The notes under the pieces are model-generated. The model saw nothing but the letters and a program-made list of their open reading frames with translations. It was not told the DNA's origin and did not search any database. The position numbers and the translations under genes were made by a program. Positions 11,303-23,274 of a stretch of 64,000 nt of DNA are shown here, one piece after another; position 1 is the first letter of the stretch, and the number at the start of each line of letters is the position of its first letter. This stretch comes from Epinephelus fuscoguttatus. Lineage: Eukaryota; Chordata; Actinopteri; Perciformes; Serranidae. Location of the stretch: contig NC_064769.1 in assembly GCF_011397635.1 (NCBI RefSeq), positions 40,348,033-40,412,032 on the forward strand, in the 5' to 3' direction.

Positions 11303-11673
11303 GCTCTGACAATGCAGCAGCAGACCACCTGACACTGTACACAACATCACAGGGAGGAATCAGCCCAATGCTGCACGGGGATCTGCTGGGATCTCGCTGC
11401 GGGTGACTCACTCTGCATACATTAGCATGAGTCTGATTTATAAAAAGAATAAACGGCGAGACATTTAAACGCCACGAAAACAAAGACGAAGCTCCAGGAT
11501 TTGTTTTCAGAAGAATCTGACGGGAGCTCTGCTGCAGTGACGCAGAGACACGACACATTTTCTGTCTCCGCATGTGGTCCAACGGTAAAATGGGAAACAC
11601 TGCTGCCTCCCACCCCACATTCATCCCCCGTTCCCTTGGTTACCTGCAATGGTACACACAGTTGCTCATTGTG

Positions 11674-11674
<1 letters not shown>

Positions 11675-11709
<35 letters not shown>

Positions 11710-11764
11710 ACAGAGGATGAGTGAAAGGGCATTTCAGCAGGCTGGCATGAAATATGGTGGACTT

Positions 11765-11807
<43 letters not shown>

Positions 11808-11906
11808 ACAAGAGGAGTCATTACTCGTGTATGTTTCATATGTATCATATCTCTAAAGTGACGTGAGCGCCCCCCCACCCCCCCCACCCCCACCCCCCAC
11901 CCCCAA
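11675..11906. repeat. Two (AC)n microsatellites and a C-rich tract
   Basis: AC runs at about 11675-11711 and 11767-11806, and a C-rich tract (ccccaccccc units) at about 11869-11905. Confidence 0.95.
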
Positions 11907-12149
11907 ATAAAGAAACAACAACAACAAACAAAACCACGTCTCTTGGTGCAGCAGTCAGAGTTCTGCACATTAATTACCATAATACAAAAGAAACAACCTG
12001 CTAAGATAAAAAGTATGTGTTACTTTGCTCTCAGTAACATGTTATACATGTGTTCTAATAATCATATAAATCAATAATCGATTAAAAAAAATAAAATTAT
12101 CAATAAACCTGTTTAGAAGAATAGAGAATAAAATAATACTACTACTTTT

Positions 12150-12500
12150 GAGCCTGGTCTCATGCTGACATCGTCAAACTGGTGACTTGCTGCGACAGAA
12201 ACGTCTCTTTAATGTCGGCATGATACGATGCCGGGCACAGTTATAGTGTAACAGCGCCTGGCGGCATCAGGGGGAAACGTGGCAGGACAAGGACGATAAT
12301 TAAGGCAGGGAAAGTCCAAGTGGGACAGACGGGATGGGTGGTGAATCGGTCCAACAACCACCGACTTTCACTCGATAGAGAGGTGTTCACTTCCTGTAAG
12401 ACTGTAAAGCCAAACCCTGTTCTTTTTCCCCAAACTCAACCACGTGTGTGTGTTGGCTAAATGTAACCACATGTGTGTAATGTAGTGTAAAGAGTTAATT
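12150..12500. repeat. Dispersed repeat with E-box-like tail
   Basis: Non-coding; ends with ccacgtgtgtgtgttggctaaatgtaacc. This resembles the unit tandemly repeated at 13340-13497, so both probably derive from one repeat family that was split by the LTR at 12859-13259. Confidence 0.5.
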
Positions 12501-12789
12501 CCTAATCAAGTAAAAGTGTTATACTGCATAAGTTGATTAAGAAACAAAAGCCACATACTCATCGTATAATCACGTTTTATGTATAAGGGCCTATAAAGCT
12601 GATTGAAATGCATCTATATGTGTCAAAGCACTGTTATACATGTCAAAGTGTTCACAATACAGAGTTATGAGCTGACACTGTATCCACACTAAAGAACACA
12701 CATATAACCTATCATGTTCTGTATAATGATAACACACACACACACATTCAAATGTCTGTATTACCTGATGCACATTAAAGGTTCATACT

Positions 12790-12852
12790 GCATGAGAGCA
12801 CATGAGAGCACATGAGAGCACATGAGAGTACATGAGAGCACATGAGAGCACA
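12790..12852. repeat. 10-bp tandem repeat (acatgagagc)n
   Basis: About six to seven copies of catgagagca with one substitution, directly beside the LTR start. Confidence 0.9.
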
Positions 12853-12858
12853 AGGGGC

Positions 12859-13345
12859 TGCATAAAGAAAGTCCCTAAAATTCACGTTTTTTTTAAAATA
12901 AAATGAAAGCAAATCCAGAGCTAAGGGTGGAAAACTTGGGAAATTCCAGGCTCAAAATGAAAGTGATACACCATTAAAAATGGGCCTGCTCATGATTGGA
13001 CAAAAAAAAAAGGTTTCCACCAATAGATTTGGATTAGAGTGGGATGGATTAGCAGAAAGAGGTGGAGACTCTACCCAGTCTCCACCAGCATAAAAGCAGA
13101 CGTGCTGAGAAGTGGTTTTCAGTCTAGCTCCGGGGCTTGACTCGATGAGTTGTATGTGTTGAAGCTTGTGAACACATTAAACTCGATTGCATCGGACTCT
13201 GCCTGTCTCCAGTGTTTCTTTGAGTATTACTTAGCTGAATCCAAGGTACCAGATCGACATCAGAGGACAACTGAGAAGCAAAGTTGAGGACAAGGTCGGG
13301 AGCCCCCAGGCCCAATCCCAGGCATCCATTTTCACGACTTCAGTA
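12859..13345 (+). mobile_element. Solo LTR plus leader of an LTR retroelement (ERV/gypsy-like)
   Basis: The segment starts TG and ends CA (12859-13259). It carries a TATA-like gcataaaag at about 13091 and a polyadenylation-like acattaaactc at about 13174. The same LTR lies in reverse at 52799-53119 and shares ccagcataaaag, gttgtatgtgttg, gtgaacacattaaactc and gtctccagtgtttct. Homology continues past the LTR into a leader (gaggacaaggtcgggagcc) to about 13345. No internal coding region remains. Family not resolved. Confidence 0.75.
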
Positions 13346-13497
13346 ACCACGTGTCTGTGTCAGCTAAACGTAACCACGTGTGTGGTGTCGGCTAAACGTA
13401 ACCACGTGTGTGTGTGTGTCGGCTAAACGTAACCACGTGTGTGTGTCGGCTAAACGTAACCACGTGTGTGTGTGTCGGCTAAACGTAACCACGTGTA
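13340..13497. repeat. Minisatellite of about 27 bp with a CACGTG in each unit
   Basis: Six copies of ggctaaacgtaaccacgtgt, separated by variable (gt)n tracts and gtc. Each copy contains CCACGTGTG. Confidence 0.9.
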
Positions 13498-13499
13498 AA

Positions 13500-15330
13500 T
13501 CTTTGTGATCAAAATTTATTAAAAGATTGGGTCAGCACTGAACAGTATGGCCGTGGCATGACAGAGTTCTGATGTCTCGCCATGAAACACAAAATTCCTA
13601 TAACTTTGGATTACAGGCTGCAATGTGCAGAAAACATTTTTCGTTAGAGCCCCCACCTGAACACATCTGCATGACAATGAGGAGCTCACAGCGCCACCTA
13701 GTTATAATTGTGTTGTCTGAAACTAAGCAGTGAAACCATTTAAACTGATTTACTGACGTTCAGACAGTATGATCAGACTCTTCTACCTGGATGAAAAATA
13801 TTTCAGCCTGATAAGTTATGACTCTGTTTCCTCCGAGTAGCTGGCTGCAGATTTATCGCAGGATTACGTTTTTTCAGAATAGCTGGTGACATTAATGTTG
13901 GATGAGAGATTGTCCATCGACTAGAGGGACACGAGCAGTTGGCTATGAGAGGCATTGTGGGATTCCAGATGATGCAGGGTGGACCAGTAACACGAGAAAC
14001 TTCTCTTGGAGACATTTAAAGTCATTCGCCTGGAAACTGAAGAAGATGAAGTGCCCAACAGTCACAAACTGTTGGAAACTATTGCAGGTTGCTGTTTTAG
14101 TTTTGCAAACCAGGAGGCTACTCGCTGCCAGTGACGTGCCATTTGATCACCTCATGGTAGTCATGTTATATCCAACCAGTCTGACAGACTTCCTGTTGAC
14201 CTGCAGCCAAGAACTTTAACCACCACTCGCTCTGTGTTCAGTGATAAGATGAATCAATACAATCTGCAGTATTTACATTCACATTAAGCCTCCATTAGTT
14301 CCAAGTGTGTTACAAACACACCCACCAGAATGTAAATACAATGACTTGTAATGAGCCTCACTGAGTGAGTGTTTCAGAGTTAAGAGCTGTTAGCTGAAGC
14401 TTTATGTGCCACACTCGACTGTAGAGCACTCTGAGTGAATGGGTGTCTGTCATGCTAAACCACCACAGCAGTGATTTATTAATGCATATGTGCAAAATGT
14501 TGAACCCCATGTGGACAAAGATCCGTTGGAAACCTGACATGATTGGATCTGGAGCCTCTTTGCAGAAAAATATCCTCACTGTGTGTCCTTAATCTCAAGT
14601 TTCAAAGGCAGTAAAAATCCCTTCTGCCTATGACGGACGCAGGTCCTAAACTCATGGCTGCGTCCCATCTTACCTCAGACCGCCTGTCTTATCCTCACAA
14701 ATCTTAATTAACTGTAAAATTCTTCAGTCGGCACTCGTCCTGTCAGGCCTGTGTCTTCGATTAGAGCGTCCCAGCACGCTGCTGCCAGCTGGCTTTCTGT
14801 CATATACAAAGAAAGACAGATGCAATATGAACCCATTAATACATGGACTGGGAAATTTATCGCACAATACTGGCAAGAATTATGGCAATGTTTTGGTAAA
14901 ATCGCAACCTCTTTTCATGGCACTAACCCAGCAGGATAGAACAGTTCGTGTGACATTCTTGGAATTTGTACCCAATGAATGACACAACGTCCTTAACGTG
15001 AAGTTCCAGAGATAAGGTTCAGGAAAAAAAACATGGTGTGGATGTACCTTAACATGGCAAAAGTCTGGGTATTTTGTGACCCATCCATCACCCCAACTGC
15101 CTCCTTACAAATCTGCTTGGGTCTTTCAGAATACATGGGATATGTGCACTGCTTTTTTTGTAGGAAAACATACCAAAATAATTGAGAGCAGCCTGCCCTC
15201 CACCTCCCTATGAAGAGGCCACCTTATATACTACATGACTTTGGAAACGTTGATTACCCAAATGAACCATTTTATTCAGGTGACTGCGTTAGGCCCCGAT
15301 CCCACAGAACCATCACCTGCTTACCCTTTA
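13500..15330. other. Intergenic stretch, no gene recognised
   Basis: Contains only short ORFs without recognisable domains. 14700-15330 has general repeat character. No RNA gene seen. Confidence 0.4.
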
Positions 15331-15382
15331 TTTATTGTGTGTGTCCTGCAGTAATCAGTGTGTAGCTGCTGCCATGTTGAGG

Positions 15383-15545
15383 CAGAGGGTGCTGTCTGTA
15401 GCTCTGGTTGAGGGTGAGAGGCTGTCAGCAGATAAACAGAGATCTGTGTGGGTACATGAGACCCTAAAAAAGAGGCTGGATCATGGGGAGTACCACCAGT
15501 TGGTCCAGGAGCTTCTCCTCCATCATGGACGTTTACAGTACTGCA
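15383..15545 (+). pseudogene. PIF-Harbinger transposase N-terminal fragment (putative)
   Basis: A short frame reads RSVWVHETLKKR..HGEYHQLVQEL..HHGR, resembling the N-terminal part of fish Harbinger-type transposases (W-V-H/R-P, G-E/D-Y-x-x-L-x-x-E-L). The DDE domain does not follow; the frame passes into unrelated sequence after 15540. Short match, moderate confidence. Confidence 0.45.
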
Positions 15546-15604
15546 CTTATCTGCTGTTTTCTATTCAGATGGTGCTAACTGTGCTTTGTAAAGTCGTATA
15601 GCTC

Positions 15605-18100
15605 TGGGTATCCAGCAACCACTACCACCAGTTTCTCCTCCATTGTTTACCAACTGTAAACTGGTTGCCGTGACCACCACAGAAGCCCCGCCTCTCAAAT
15701 CATCCCATTGGACGATGGGAAAAAGAGGAGCGTTTATCCGCTTTGAGTTTAAGTTTTTTCAACTTGAGTTCAGAGCACGCCGACAAACACCAGAACGGCA
15801 AAAAGCTCCACTCTAATTGAGATTTATTACAAAAAGTTTTATTCTCATTAAAACTTTACAAACTTAGAAATCTCTGAGTGTGGACGGTTCTGTAATAGTT
15901 AAATTACCTTCCTCAGGTAAGACAGAACTTTTTCTTGAATGTAATTCAGATACTTTTCTGTAAATTTCCCAAATGTCATCCTAAACTGAGATTATCTTTG
16001 AATATCAAATTAAGACACACAGTTGGGATATTTGTCTGTGATGAGGCTCCAGCTTGTGGTCCCCTGATCAGCTTCACAGTATATATACAGACCCGTCCCT
16101 GCTCATTCTCTGTCCAAGTCCAGCTTTTGACTTCAGACACCTGCAGCAGGGTAACGTTACTGCCACTGTTCCCGCCCACCTGCTCACCTGCAGCTCATTC
16201 CCTCATCAGCCTCTCCGTTTATTTACCAGCCCACATCCTTTGTTTCTCTTAGCTCATCAGGGAAAAGTGGTTTTCTGTCGTCGGTTTTGAGCCTGTTAGC
16301 TGTCTACCTTCATCCAATGTTCAGACTGATGTTCTGGAAATTTTTACTTGCTGAATATGTGTAAAGGAAAAAATCCCTCTTTTCTTGTAGTGTGTGTAAT
16401 GATATAAAGTATCTGGAACTCCTCAGAATAATTCTCGTCTCTTGTCGAATGTGTTGATTTACTCCCAAAATCCTCGACTTCTCACGACAGACGAGACGTC
16501 TGGGGGATCAGCAGAAGGAAACCTGGGTTCATACAGCAGGACTGGTTTATCTGAGAGGATGTTTCCTCCCTGCTCACATCTTTTTTCCCCCACAGTGCTG
16601 CTGGATTTTCAGATTTGATGTGTGTCATTGTGCCGGAGCTCATCTCCAGGATCATGTCAGCACTCTGCTAAATAATGACAGCAGGGTCTGATTAATTCCT
16701 GTCTCTTCACCTGCTGATTTCCTGCTCTCAGATAGTCACCCCATCATCGTCCCCCAGAGTCTGTTGCCCCTGAGTCATCTCTCAGGGATGCTGATATTTA
16801 TCTGATAACTCATTCATAATTCATGAGGCTGTTTTCCATCAAATACATTTAAGATTTTATTAAAGTCAGGAGCCTTAATCTGGACCTTCTGTTCTCCTGG
16901 TTTGTGTCTCAGTAACTAATGGGAACAATCATTTTTAAAAGTGGTTAAGACAGACCCTTTACTGTTAGTAGACAGGATGGTGTTTGTTGGTGGGCGGGGC
17001 TTAGCTGGAGGCAAAACAGTTCTCCACAGACGTTAGCTAGCGCTAGCTAACAAGTTGTGTTGTCTTGTTTTCGACGATGGAGGAAGATGATGTGAGTGGT
17101 GCGTTCAGAAACACTCATTGTGAGTGTGGGAGCGCACTCTGACACAAACTGGAGCGTCAGACTGAATTTACCAACGCACCATGTCAGGTCACTCACTCTC
17201 CGGGACCGCCAGTGTTACTTGAATAAGTAAACACTGACCAACGGGACCAGGCTGGCCGACCCGTATGCTCTCACTCAGTGGATGGATGATGTCACAGGAA
17301 GCCAATCTTACAAAGGAGGACCACACTTGTTTGTTTTGCTATGGAAGCTAACGTTAGCTAATGTGCTAAAAAGTTAGCGTTGCAGAGAAATCCAATCTTC
17401 CTCTTAATCCCTCCCCAGTTTCTGATGAGGTGGACATGATAACCCTTAATACACATAACCTTATTCATCCCTACAACAGGAAATACTTTTTCCCTAACCT
17501 GATATGAAGTGTGCGCTGCACATGTGAGCATTTTTGATGATGGCCTCCGTCCAGTCCTTTGGTCTTATCACATTTAACCATAGTTGTCTTTGTTTTTGTT
17601 GACGGGCAGTGGCGGCTGGTTTTGAGCCATGACTCCTTCTATTCTGGCTCCCAATAACACAACAAGACAAACATATTTTAACACTCCTATGGAGCCTACA
17701 GCCCTGTGGGGGAGAGGCAGCTGCACCTCCAGGTGGTAAAGCTAGATGACCGTTGTTTGGCTTCCCTCAGAGATCCCTGCCCGTCCAGCAGAATCTGTGT
17801 CAGAATCAAGTCATAGATGATCGGTGCTGCCGATTTCTAAGATAGGATGTATCCATATTCTTAAAATGAATGTTCTCTCCCTAAATTCCTTTACCTTTTT
17901 CAGTCCCCTGACTCATGTCCTTGCAAAAATGAAATCCCTCTGAAAGACAAAGGCCTAAAACTCCCAAACCTCTGATGGTACAACTGGGCAGCCTTCTGCT
18001 GCCTCCTGCTGGTTCTCACTGGAGACTCTGATGTCCTGGATGAGCTTTGAAAGATATAATACATCTCCTCTTTATTAATGATAATAATTATTTGTGTGGC
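15605..18100. other. Intergenic stretch, no gene recognised
   Basis: Nothing coding is supported. A TATA-like cagtatatatacag lies at about 16077 and could belong to an old retroelement promoter. 17020-17400 contains several gttagctag/gctaacgttagc motifs, including a 20-bp palindrome. Confidence 0.4.
17032..17051. repeat. Perfect 20-bp palindrome
   Basis: gttagctagc followed directly by gctagctaac, with no spacer. Confidence 0.9.
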
Positions 18101-18407
18101 ACTAAACAAGGTTAGAAAGTGCAAAGAAATAAGACAACAACACAATGCAAAGGAAACAAACACATTAGTACAAATCAGGCATCAGAAGGGAAAGGGAAAG
18201 CAAGCCTGATCTCCAGAGCCTCAGGGCCTCCATGGCAAAAGCCTGGTCACCTTTGGTTACCGGCCTTGATCCAGGGACGACTAGTGAGGGTAGACTCAAA
18301 GATCGCAGGTCACGACTTGGGGCGTAGGTAGTCAGAAGCTCAGCTATATAACTGTGCGCTAAACCACGAGGAGCTCTAAACGTTATCTCAAGAATCTTAG
18401 AATCAGC

Positions 18408-18632
18408 TCAGAAGTCACCTGGCAGCCAATAGAAGGAGGCGATGATCAGGGTGACATGTGACCTAAGATTTGTCCCAATTAAAGTACGAGCTGATGAAGA
18501 TTTACCAAGGTGAGCAAACGGAGCGTTACAGTAGTCGAGGCGTGAGAGTACAAAAGCATGAATAAGCTTTTCTGGGTCAGAAAAAAACAGCTGATTTGAT
18601 TTTGATAATAATTCTTGTACTTCTTCTGTCAC
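18408..18632 (-). pseudogene. L2/CR1-type LINE reverse transcriptase C-terminal fragment
   Basis: The reverse frame reads DPEKLIHAFVLSRLDYCNA and later ASFYWLPG. This matches the thumb/C-terminal region of fish L2-like LINE ORF2 (HAFVTSRLDYCN...LHWLPV). The residues between are scrambled by frameshifts. Fragment only. Confidence 0.7.
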
Positions 18633-18815
18633 TCAGCTAAATTAACTCTTTCCCTGCCACAGTATTATTTTTGTTTCCAGCCACCGCCAGCATTTTGTTC
18701 ATCTTTCCACACCCACAGATTTGTTCTATGTACAGTATGAACATGAAACTAAAGAACAGACCTTCTGTTTAGAATATTCTGTCTTGTGTCACTTCCTTAC
18801 GTCAGTATGAACTGT

Positions 18816-18842
18816 ATAAATAATAATAATAATAATAATAAT
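18816..18842. repeat. (AAT)n microsatellite
   Basis: About eight aat units. Confidence 0.95.
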
Positions 18843-19704
18843 ATTGTCTTGGTGCAGCAGCAGAACACGTCGTCACATTCAGTGATCGCTCAGTGTTCTG
18901 TTTCTGTCTCCTCCGTGGTCATCTCGTCCGTGTGTCACTGTCACCATCATGGAGATCCTGTCTCATCCCAACAAACTCGTTTGTTTCATCGTCCAATCAG
19001 ATTCACAATGTTGATCAAAACAGGAAGTGTCAAAGTCTGAGTCCATCAGCGTCTCCACAGCTTGTGCAACCGTAAACTCTTCTGTCGGCGCCGTCATATT
19101 CATGCACTTTACAAGCTGCTACATTTCTGTGAACATCACCTTCTTCATTTATTTGTGGACGAGGCAGTGCCGTTCTATTTCACGACATGTGATACAGCGC
19201 CCCCTGTCTTATGGTGGTGAGAACACGGACTGGCGGAAAATCTCGTCAATGGTGGGAAAGAGTTGAGAGACCCAAAGAACTTCACACAGAATCACTTTGT
19301 TAAAAATCCAAGTGTGTTATGAAGAACATAAACACAGAGGTGTTTGACTGATTTGTGTATGAGCAACATGTAATAAATAAACTGTAAAAACAACCAGCAC
19401 AGAGGTGAAACAGTTTCATCCAGTTTACTCACACACACACTGTCTGCAGGAGACCAGAGAGACAGGTGTCTTTAAAAGTCTCTGTGTTCAGCTCTCAGTA
19501 CGTCTGTAGCTTCTGACTGAATCTCTGTGGTTTGGAGTTTAGTTTCTCTCCTGCGTCCTGTTTGTACTTCACATATCTGATTTATTTTACTGTTTCATGT
19601 TCGCTATCAGCTGGATTAGAAGTTGTGTGAAGCTGCTGCTCTAAAACTCAACGTTTCCTCATTCTGCTGCTTCACAATAAAAGTTTTTACATTACAAAAT
19701 AAGG

Positions 19705-20183
19705 TGGTTGGGATCTTGAGACACAGCCGGGGGGAGGAAGGGGTCTGGTTTGGGGACCTCGGAATTGCGTCTCTGCTCTTTGCAGATGATGTGGCTCTGT
19801 TGGCTCAATCTCACCGTGACCTCCAGCATGACCTGGGGCGGTTTGCAGCCGAGTGCAACATGGTCAGGATGAGAGTCAGCACCTCCAAATCTGAGGTCAT
19901 GGTTCTCTGCTGGAGAACAGTGGAATGTTCCCTCTGGGTTTGGAGAGAGTTACTGCCTCAAGTGAAGGAGTTAAAGTATCTCAGTCTTGTTCACAGTGAG
20001 GGTAGAATGGAGCGAGAGATGGATCTGTGGTTTGGGGCGGTGTGTGCAGTGATGCAGGCGCTGTACCAGACCGCTGTGGCTCAGAGGAAGCTGAGCCACA
20101 AAGCGAAGCTTTGGATTTACTGGTCCATCTCCGTCCCAACCCTCACCTATGGTCATGAGCTCTGTTGTAACTCTGTATTCTGA
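19705..20183 (+). pseudogene. RTE-like LINE reverse transcriptase fragment
   Basis: The open frame contains the RT catalytic box SLLFADDVALLAQS, then RFAAECN, STSKSEVMVL, LPQVKELKYLS, EREMD and KLSHKAKLWIYWSI..PTLTYGHEL. This is the second half of the RT domain of an RTE/Rex-type fish LINE. Upstream fingers and endonuclease are absent, and the frame ends early at 20183 right after TYGHEL. It is a truncated dead copy. Confidence 0.8.
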
Positions 20184-20689
20184 ACACAACTCTGTGCACA
20201 GTTTGAACACAAAGAGGAGGTGAACATGGTGTCACTCGTAGTAGGATTTAGGGGACGGAGATGTAGAGCATAAAGGCTCGAAAGATTAATGGAGCCGCTT
20301 CTTCTTAGTGTCACACTGATCCTGGATTAGTTCTGTAGAGTGTCAAACAAAAAAAGGAGTTAGGAGCTCACACGAGGAGGAGGATCTGCCTCAGAGCTCA
20401 AACTGCTGTTTATGTATGGTGTCATATTAAGATCAGTGGGTCAAATTATATGAAGTAACCCTGTAAGGTGAACCCCAAAACTATAAACAGCAATAACTGA
20501 AAACATGGTAAGAGCTTTATAGAGTTTTGTTTCAGCTTGATTTTCTCACTAAAATCTCCACACACATAAAATAACTGGAGGGTGTTTATGATGTTTAGTG
20601 ATTGTGTGATAAAAAGTTTTTTGGGGATCAGCGCCTGGCACATGATAAACTCTCTACTGCAACTATGGGAGTGAAGAGGGAGGTCGATG

Positions 20690-21510
20690 TCTGGTGTTGG
20701 ATCGTACAGGAACGGGTCCTACTCTCTGACCATCATCGACACTCCCGGATATGGGAGCACTGCTGGGAGAGAGCATGATGTCATCATCAGTCAAAGATAA
20801 CTGGACTTGTTCCGCTCAGACGATGGCGTCCATGAGATCAGTGCAGTGGGTCTGGTGATGTAAGCAACTGATAATCGACTGAGTGATCGACTGAGGTACA
20901 TCTTTGATTCAGTCATGTCTCTGTTTGGAAAAAACCTGGAGGAGAAGATTGTCGTCCTCATCACACACTCAGATGGTCTGACTCCTGAAAATGTTCTACG
21001 AGCTCTAGAAGACGCAAAAATCAAATGTGCTGAAGATGAAGAGAATCAGCCTCTTCATTTTATGTTCAATAACCGCCAGAGAGAACAAGAAGAAATAAGT
21101 TTGCCCTAAAGAGTGTGTGTGGGGCGTAACAATGGAAGGAATGAGTCAAATCACTGATTTCCTGAAAATCAGACTGACAGCCTGCATCCAAAACCTGACT
21201 CAGGAAGCTCTGAGGACATTTCATCAAGAGATGAAGAAGAACAAGGAGTTCACTGTAAAGGTTAATGAGGTCTACACAGAAAAAGAACCTATCTATGGTG
21301 GGATGTGGGGGGAGCCGTCTGCTGCACTGTCTGTGACGAGAACTGTCACTATCCTGGATGCACAATGGCTCCAAGTCCCTCATGGTGTGAGGTCATGAAA
21401 GATGGCCGCTGCACTTCATGTGCCAAGAAGTGTCCTGTATCAGATCATGTGAGAGAAAAGAGGAAGTTGAATACAAAGGGCAAAGTGAACATGGAGTGCT
21501 TTGTGTTCAC
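20690..21510 (+). pseudogene. Decayed AIG1/septin-like P-loop GTPase of a large fish family
   Basis: Readable in broken frames: LTIIDTPGYG (G3/Walker B, about 20724-20755), FRSDDGVHEI, ATDNRLSDRLRYIFDSVMS, LITHSDGLTP (G4-like), DEENQPLHFMFNNRQRE, then a helical tail and a Cys-rich knuckle CCTVCDENCHYPGC...CTSCAKKCPVSDH (about 21320-21450). In-frame stops at 20798-20800, 20861-20863 and 21107-21109, plus a frameshift near 21310, disable it. The N-terminal P-loop is missing. I recall such proteins as expanded in teleosts, often near immune loci. A MITE at 21510 ends the recognisable part. Confidence 0.7.
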
Positions 21511-21655
21511 AATGTACAGGTTAAGCGAACCACACTGTGGGCTTGGACCACCTTAGGAGTTGGTCTGAGTTCGGTTCACTTCCAAAGGGGTCTGAGTTCT
21601 CTTGGAGTGTTCACATATGTGCAAAAAGTCCACTTAGTGGGCTGAAAAGGACCAA
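21510..21655. mobile_element. MITE-like element inside the GTPase pseudogene
   Basis: Bounded by tgtgttcaca (left) and gagtgttcacata (right). The interior has tggaccacc and ggtctgagttcggttc, related to the hairpin element at 3960-4060. It interrupts the pseudogene's tail. Confidence 0.55.
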
Positions 21656-21799
21656 ATGTGAAAATAAATGAAAGAGGACTGAGTTCAGTTTGTTAAAAGG
21701 ACGAATGGATGAAGATGAAGGAACCAGATCAGTGTGGCGCTACATGTCTGGTAAACTGACTGCAGCTGGTGAAGCAGAGAAAGAAAAGAAGTAGTTGAT

Positions 21800-23143
21800 C
21801 AGCGTCAGACTGTGAGCAGCAGACATTCAAGAGACAACGACAGCGAAGAGAAACGGCCAACAAATAATAACCTTCCATCCTGCAGAGTGAACCTTAAAGT
21901 GTAAAGTTGATGTAATAACTTCATCAGAAAATGAAAATGTAATCAGCTTTTAAATGTAACTGTGTCCTTCATGGAAACAGCGCCCTCTGTGGTTTATAAT
22001 GTTTCTGTTTGTTCTTGTAGTTTCATGTTTAATGACCAACAGTCACTTCACTGTACACATTACTGACCAGACTGAATGGCAGCTCTGGTTTGAAATGGAG
22101 TGAGGACGCCCCCTGCTGGTTAATGCTGAGTACAACAGCTCCCTCCCTCCTCTATATCCTCCTGAGACCTCAGCTTTTGTTTGCTATGCATTTTCAATTT
22201 CTCTGAGCTATTTGGGAATGTAGGACCTGATCACTGTTAAACACTACGCATTGTCTTTGAACAGCCAGTAGATGTGTCCTCACACGGGGACGATGGGCTG
22301 ATCTTTAATAGTCACAAGTGTGTCATAAATTATAAAACTGTTTCAATTATTTCAGCACCTGAACGTTGTTGTGCAAAAACAAAACAAAAAGTCCAAATGT
22401 CCTCAAATGAGTGCTTCATAATTAACAGCATTTACTTTGTTAATGTTGCTGAAATTGGTCAAATTTGTTGCCACATCAAACTACAGACGTTATTTAGCAC
22501 AAATAATTAATGTGATCAGGTTTGTACCTCGTCCACTGTTGTGTCGGGATCACAGGTTGTGACAACAGGTCCAGGTTAAGCAGAATGAAGTATGAGGTGT
22601 AGGAAACCCAAAATATGAGGTCCTCATAAGGACGCAGGGTCTCAGGAGGATATCACAAACTAAGGTCACATGGTGTTGGACAGAAATACTTTTATTTATC
22701 TGTAGTTTCTTTGTGTTGGTTTATTGTTTCTAATCTTTTTCTCATGTGATTTTTTTAATCGATTCTGATGTCACTCTGATGTACTTTTATATTATTCATA
22801 CCCCGCTGTCTTCATGTGTGTTCATGCTTGTAACGACTAGTTAAAACATGTCACATGACACAGGCCACGTGGAAATGTTTTGTTCCATTTATTTTGTCCT
22901 TTATGTTGTTAACAAGCCATATTGTTAGCGATGTCTTATATTGTGTTGTTTTCTGTGAATCCTGAATAAAATCTGTGCTGATGAAGTCAGTTTGTTCAGA
23001 GCGTCTTCACTGGACCATCAGCAGGTTTTTGGCTCTGTTGAAGTTTCTGCTGAACTTTGTTTGTCTTTGTTACTGAAACAGTTTGAGTTCACTGTGAGCA
23101 GCAGCTCTGACACAGATTCACTGGACAAACACACACCACCATT
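21800..23143. other. Flank of the GTPase pseudogene, no gene recognised
   Basis: A candidate polyadenylation signal aataaaatc lies at about 22965, which may be the old 3' end of the GTPase gene. Otherwise featureless AT-rich DNA up to the LINE target site. Confidence 0.4.
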
Positions 23144-23274
23144 AAAACTGATGCTTCGGCGGGCTTCCGGTGAGCGGCGCTAGAGATGGCAGCTTAAATC
23201 TGCGCTCCTGCCAGTCGAGGACAAATTATACCCCACAAACAGGAAGAAACTGAATTCAAAGCTAAATAAACCGT

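Noticed and set aside
11215..11406. Poly-Gly/poly-Pro ORFs
   Set aside because: Produced by the (GGA)n/(GGC)n repeat; no domain or splice support.
13902..14219. 105-codon ORF
   Set aside because: No recognisable motif, no splice context, composition like random intergenic DNA.
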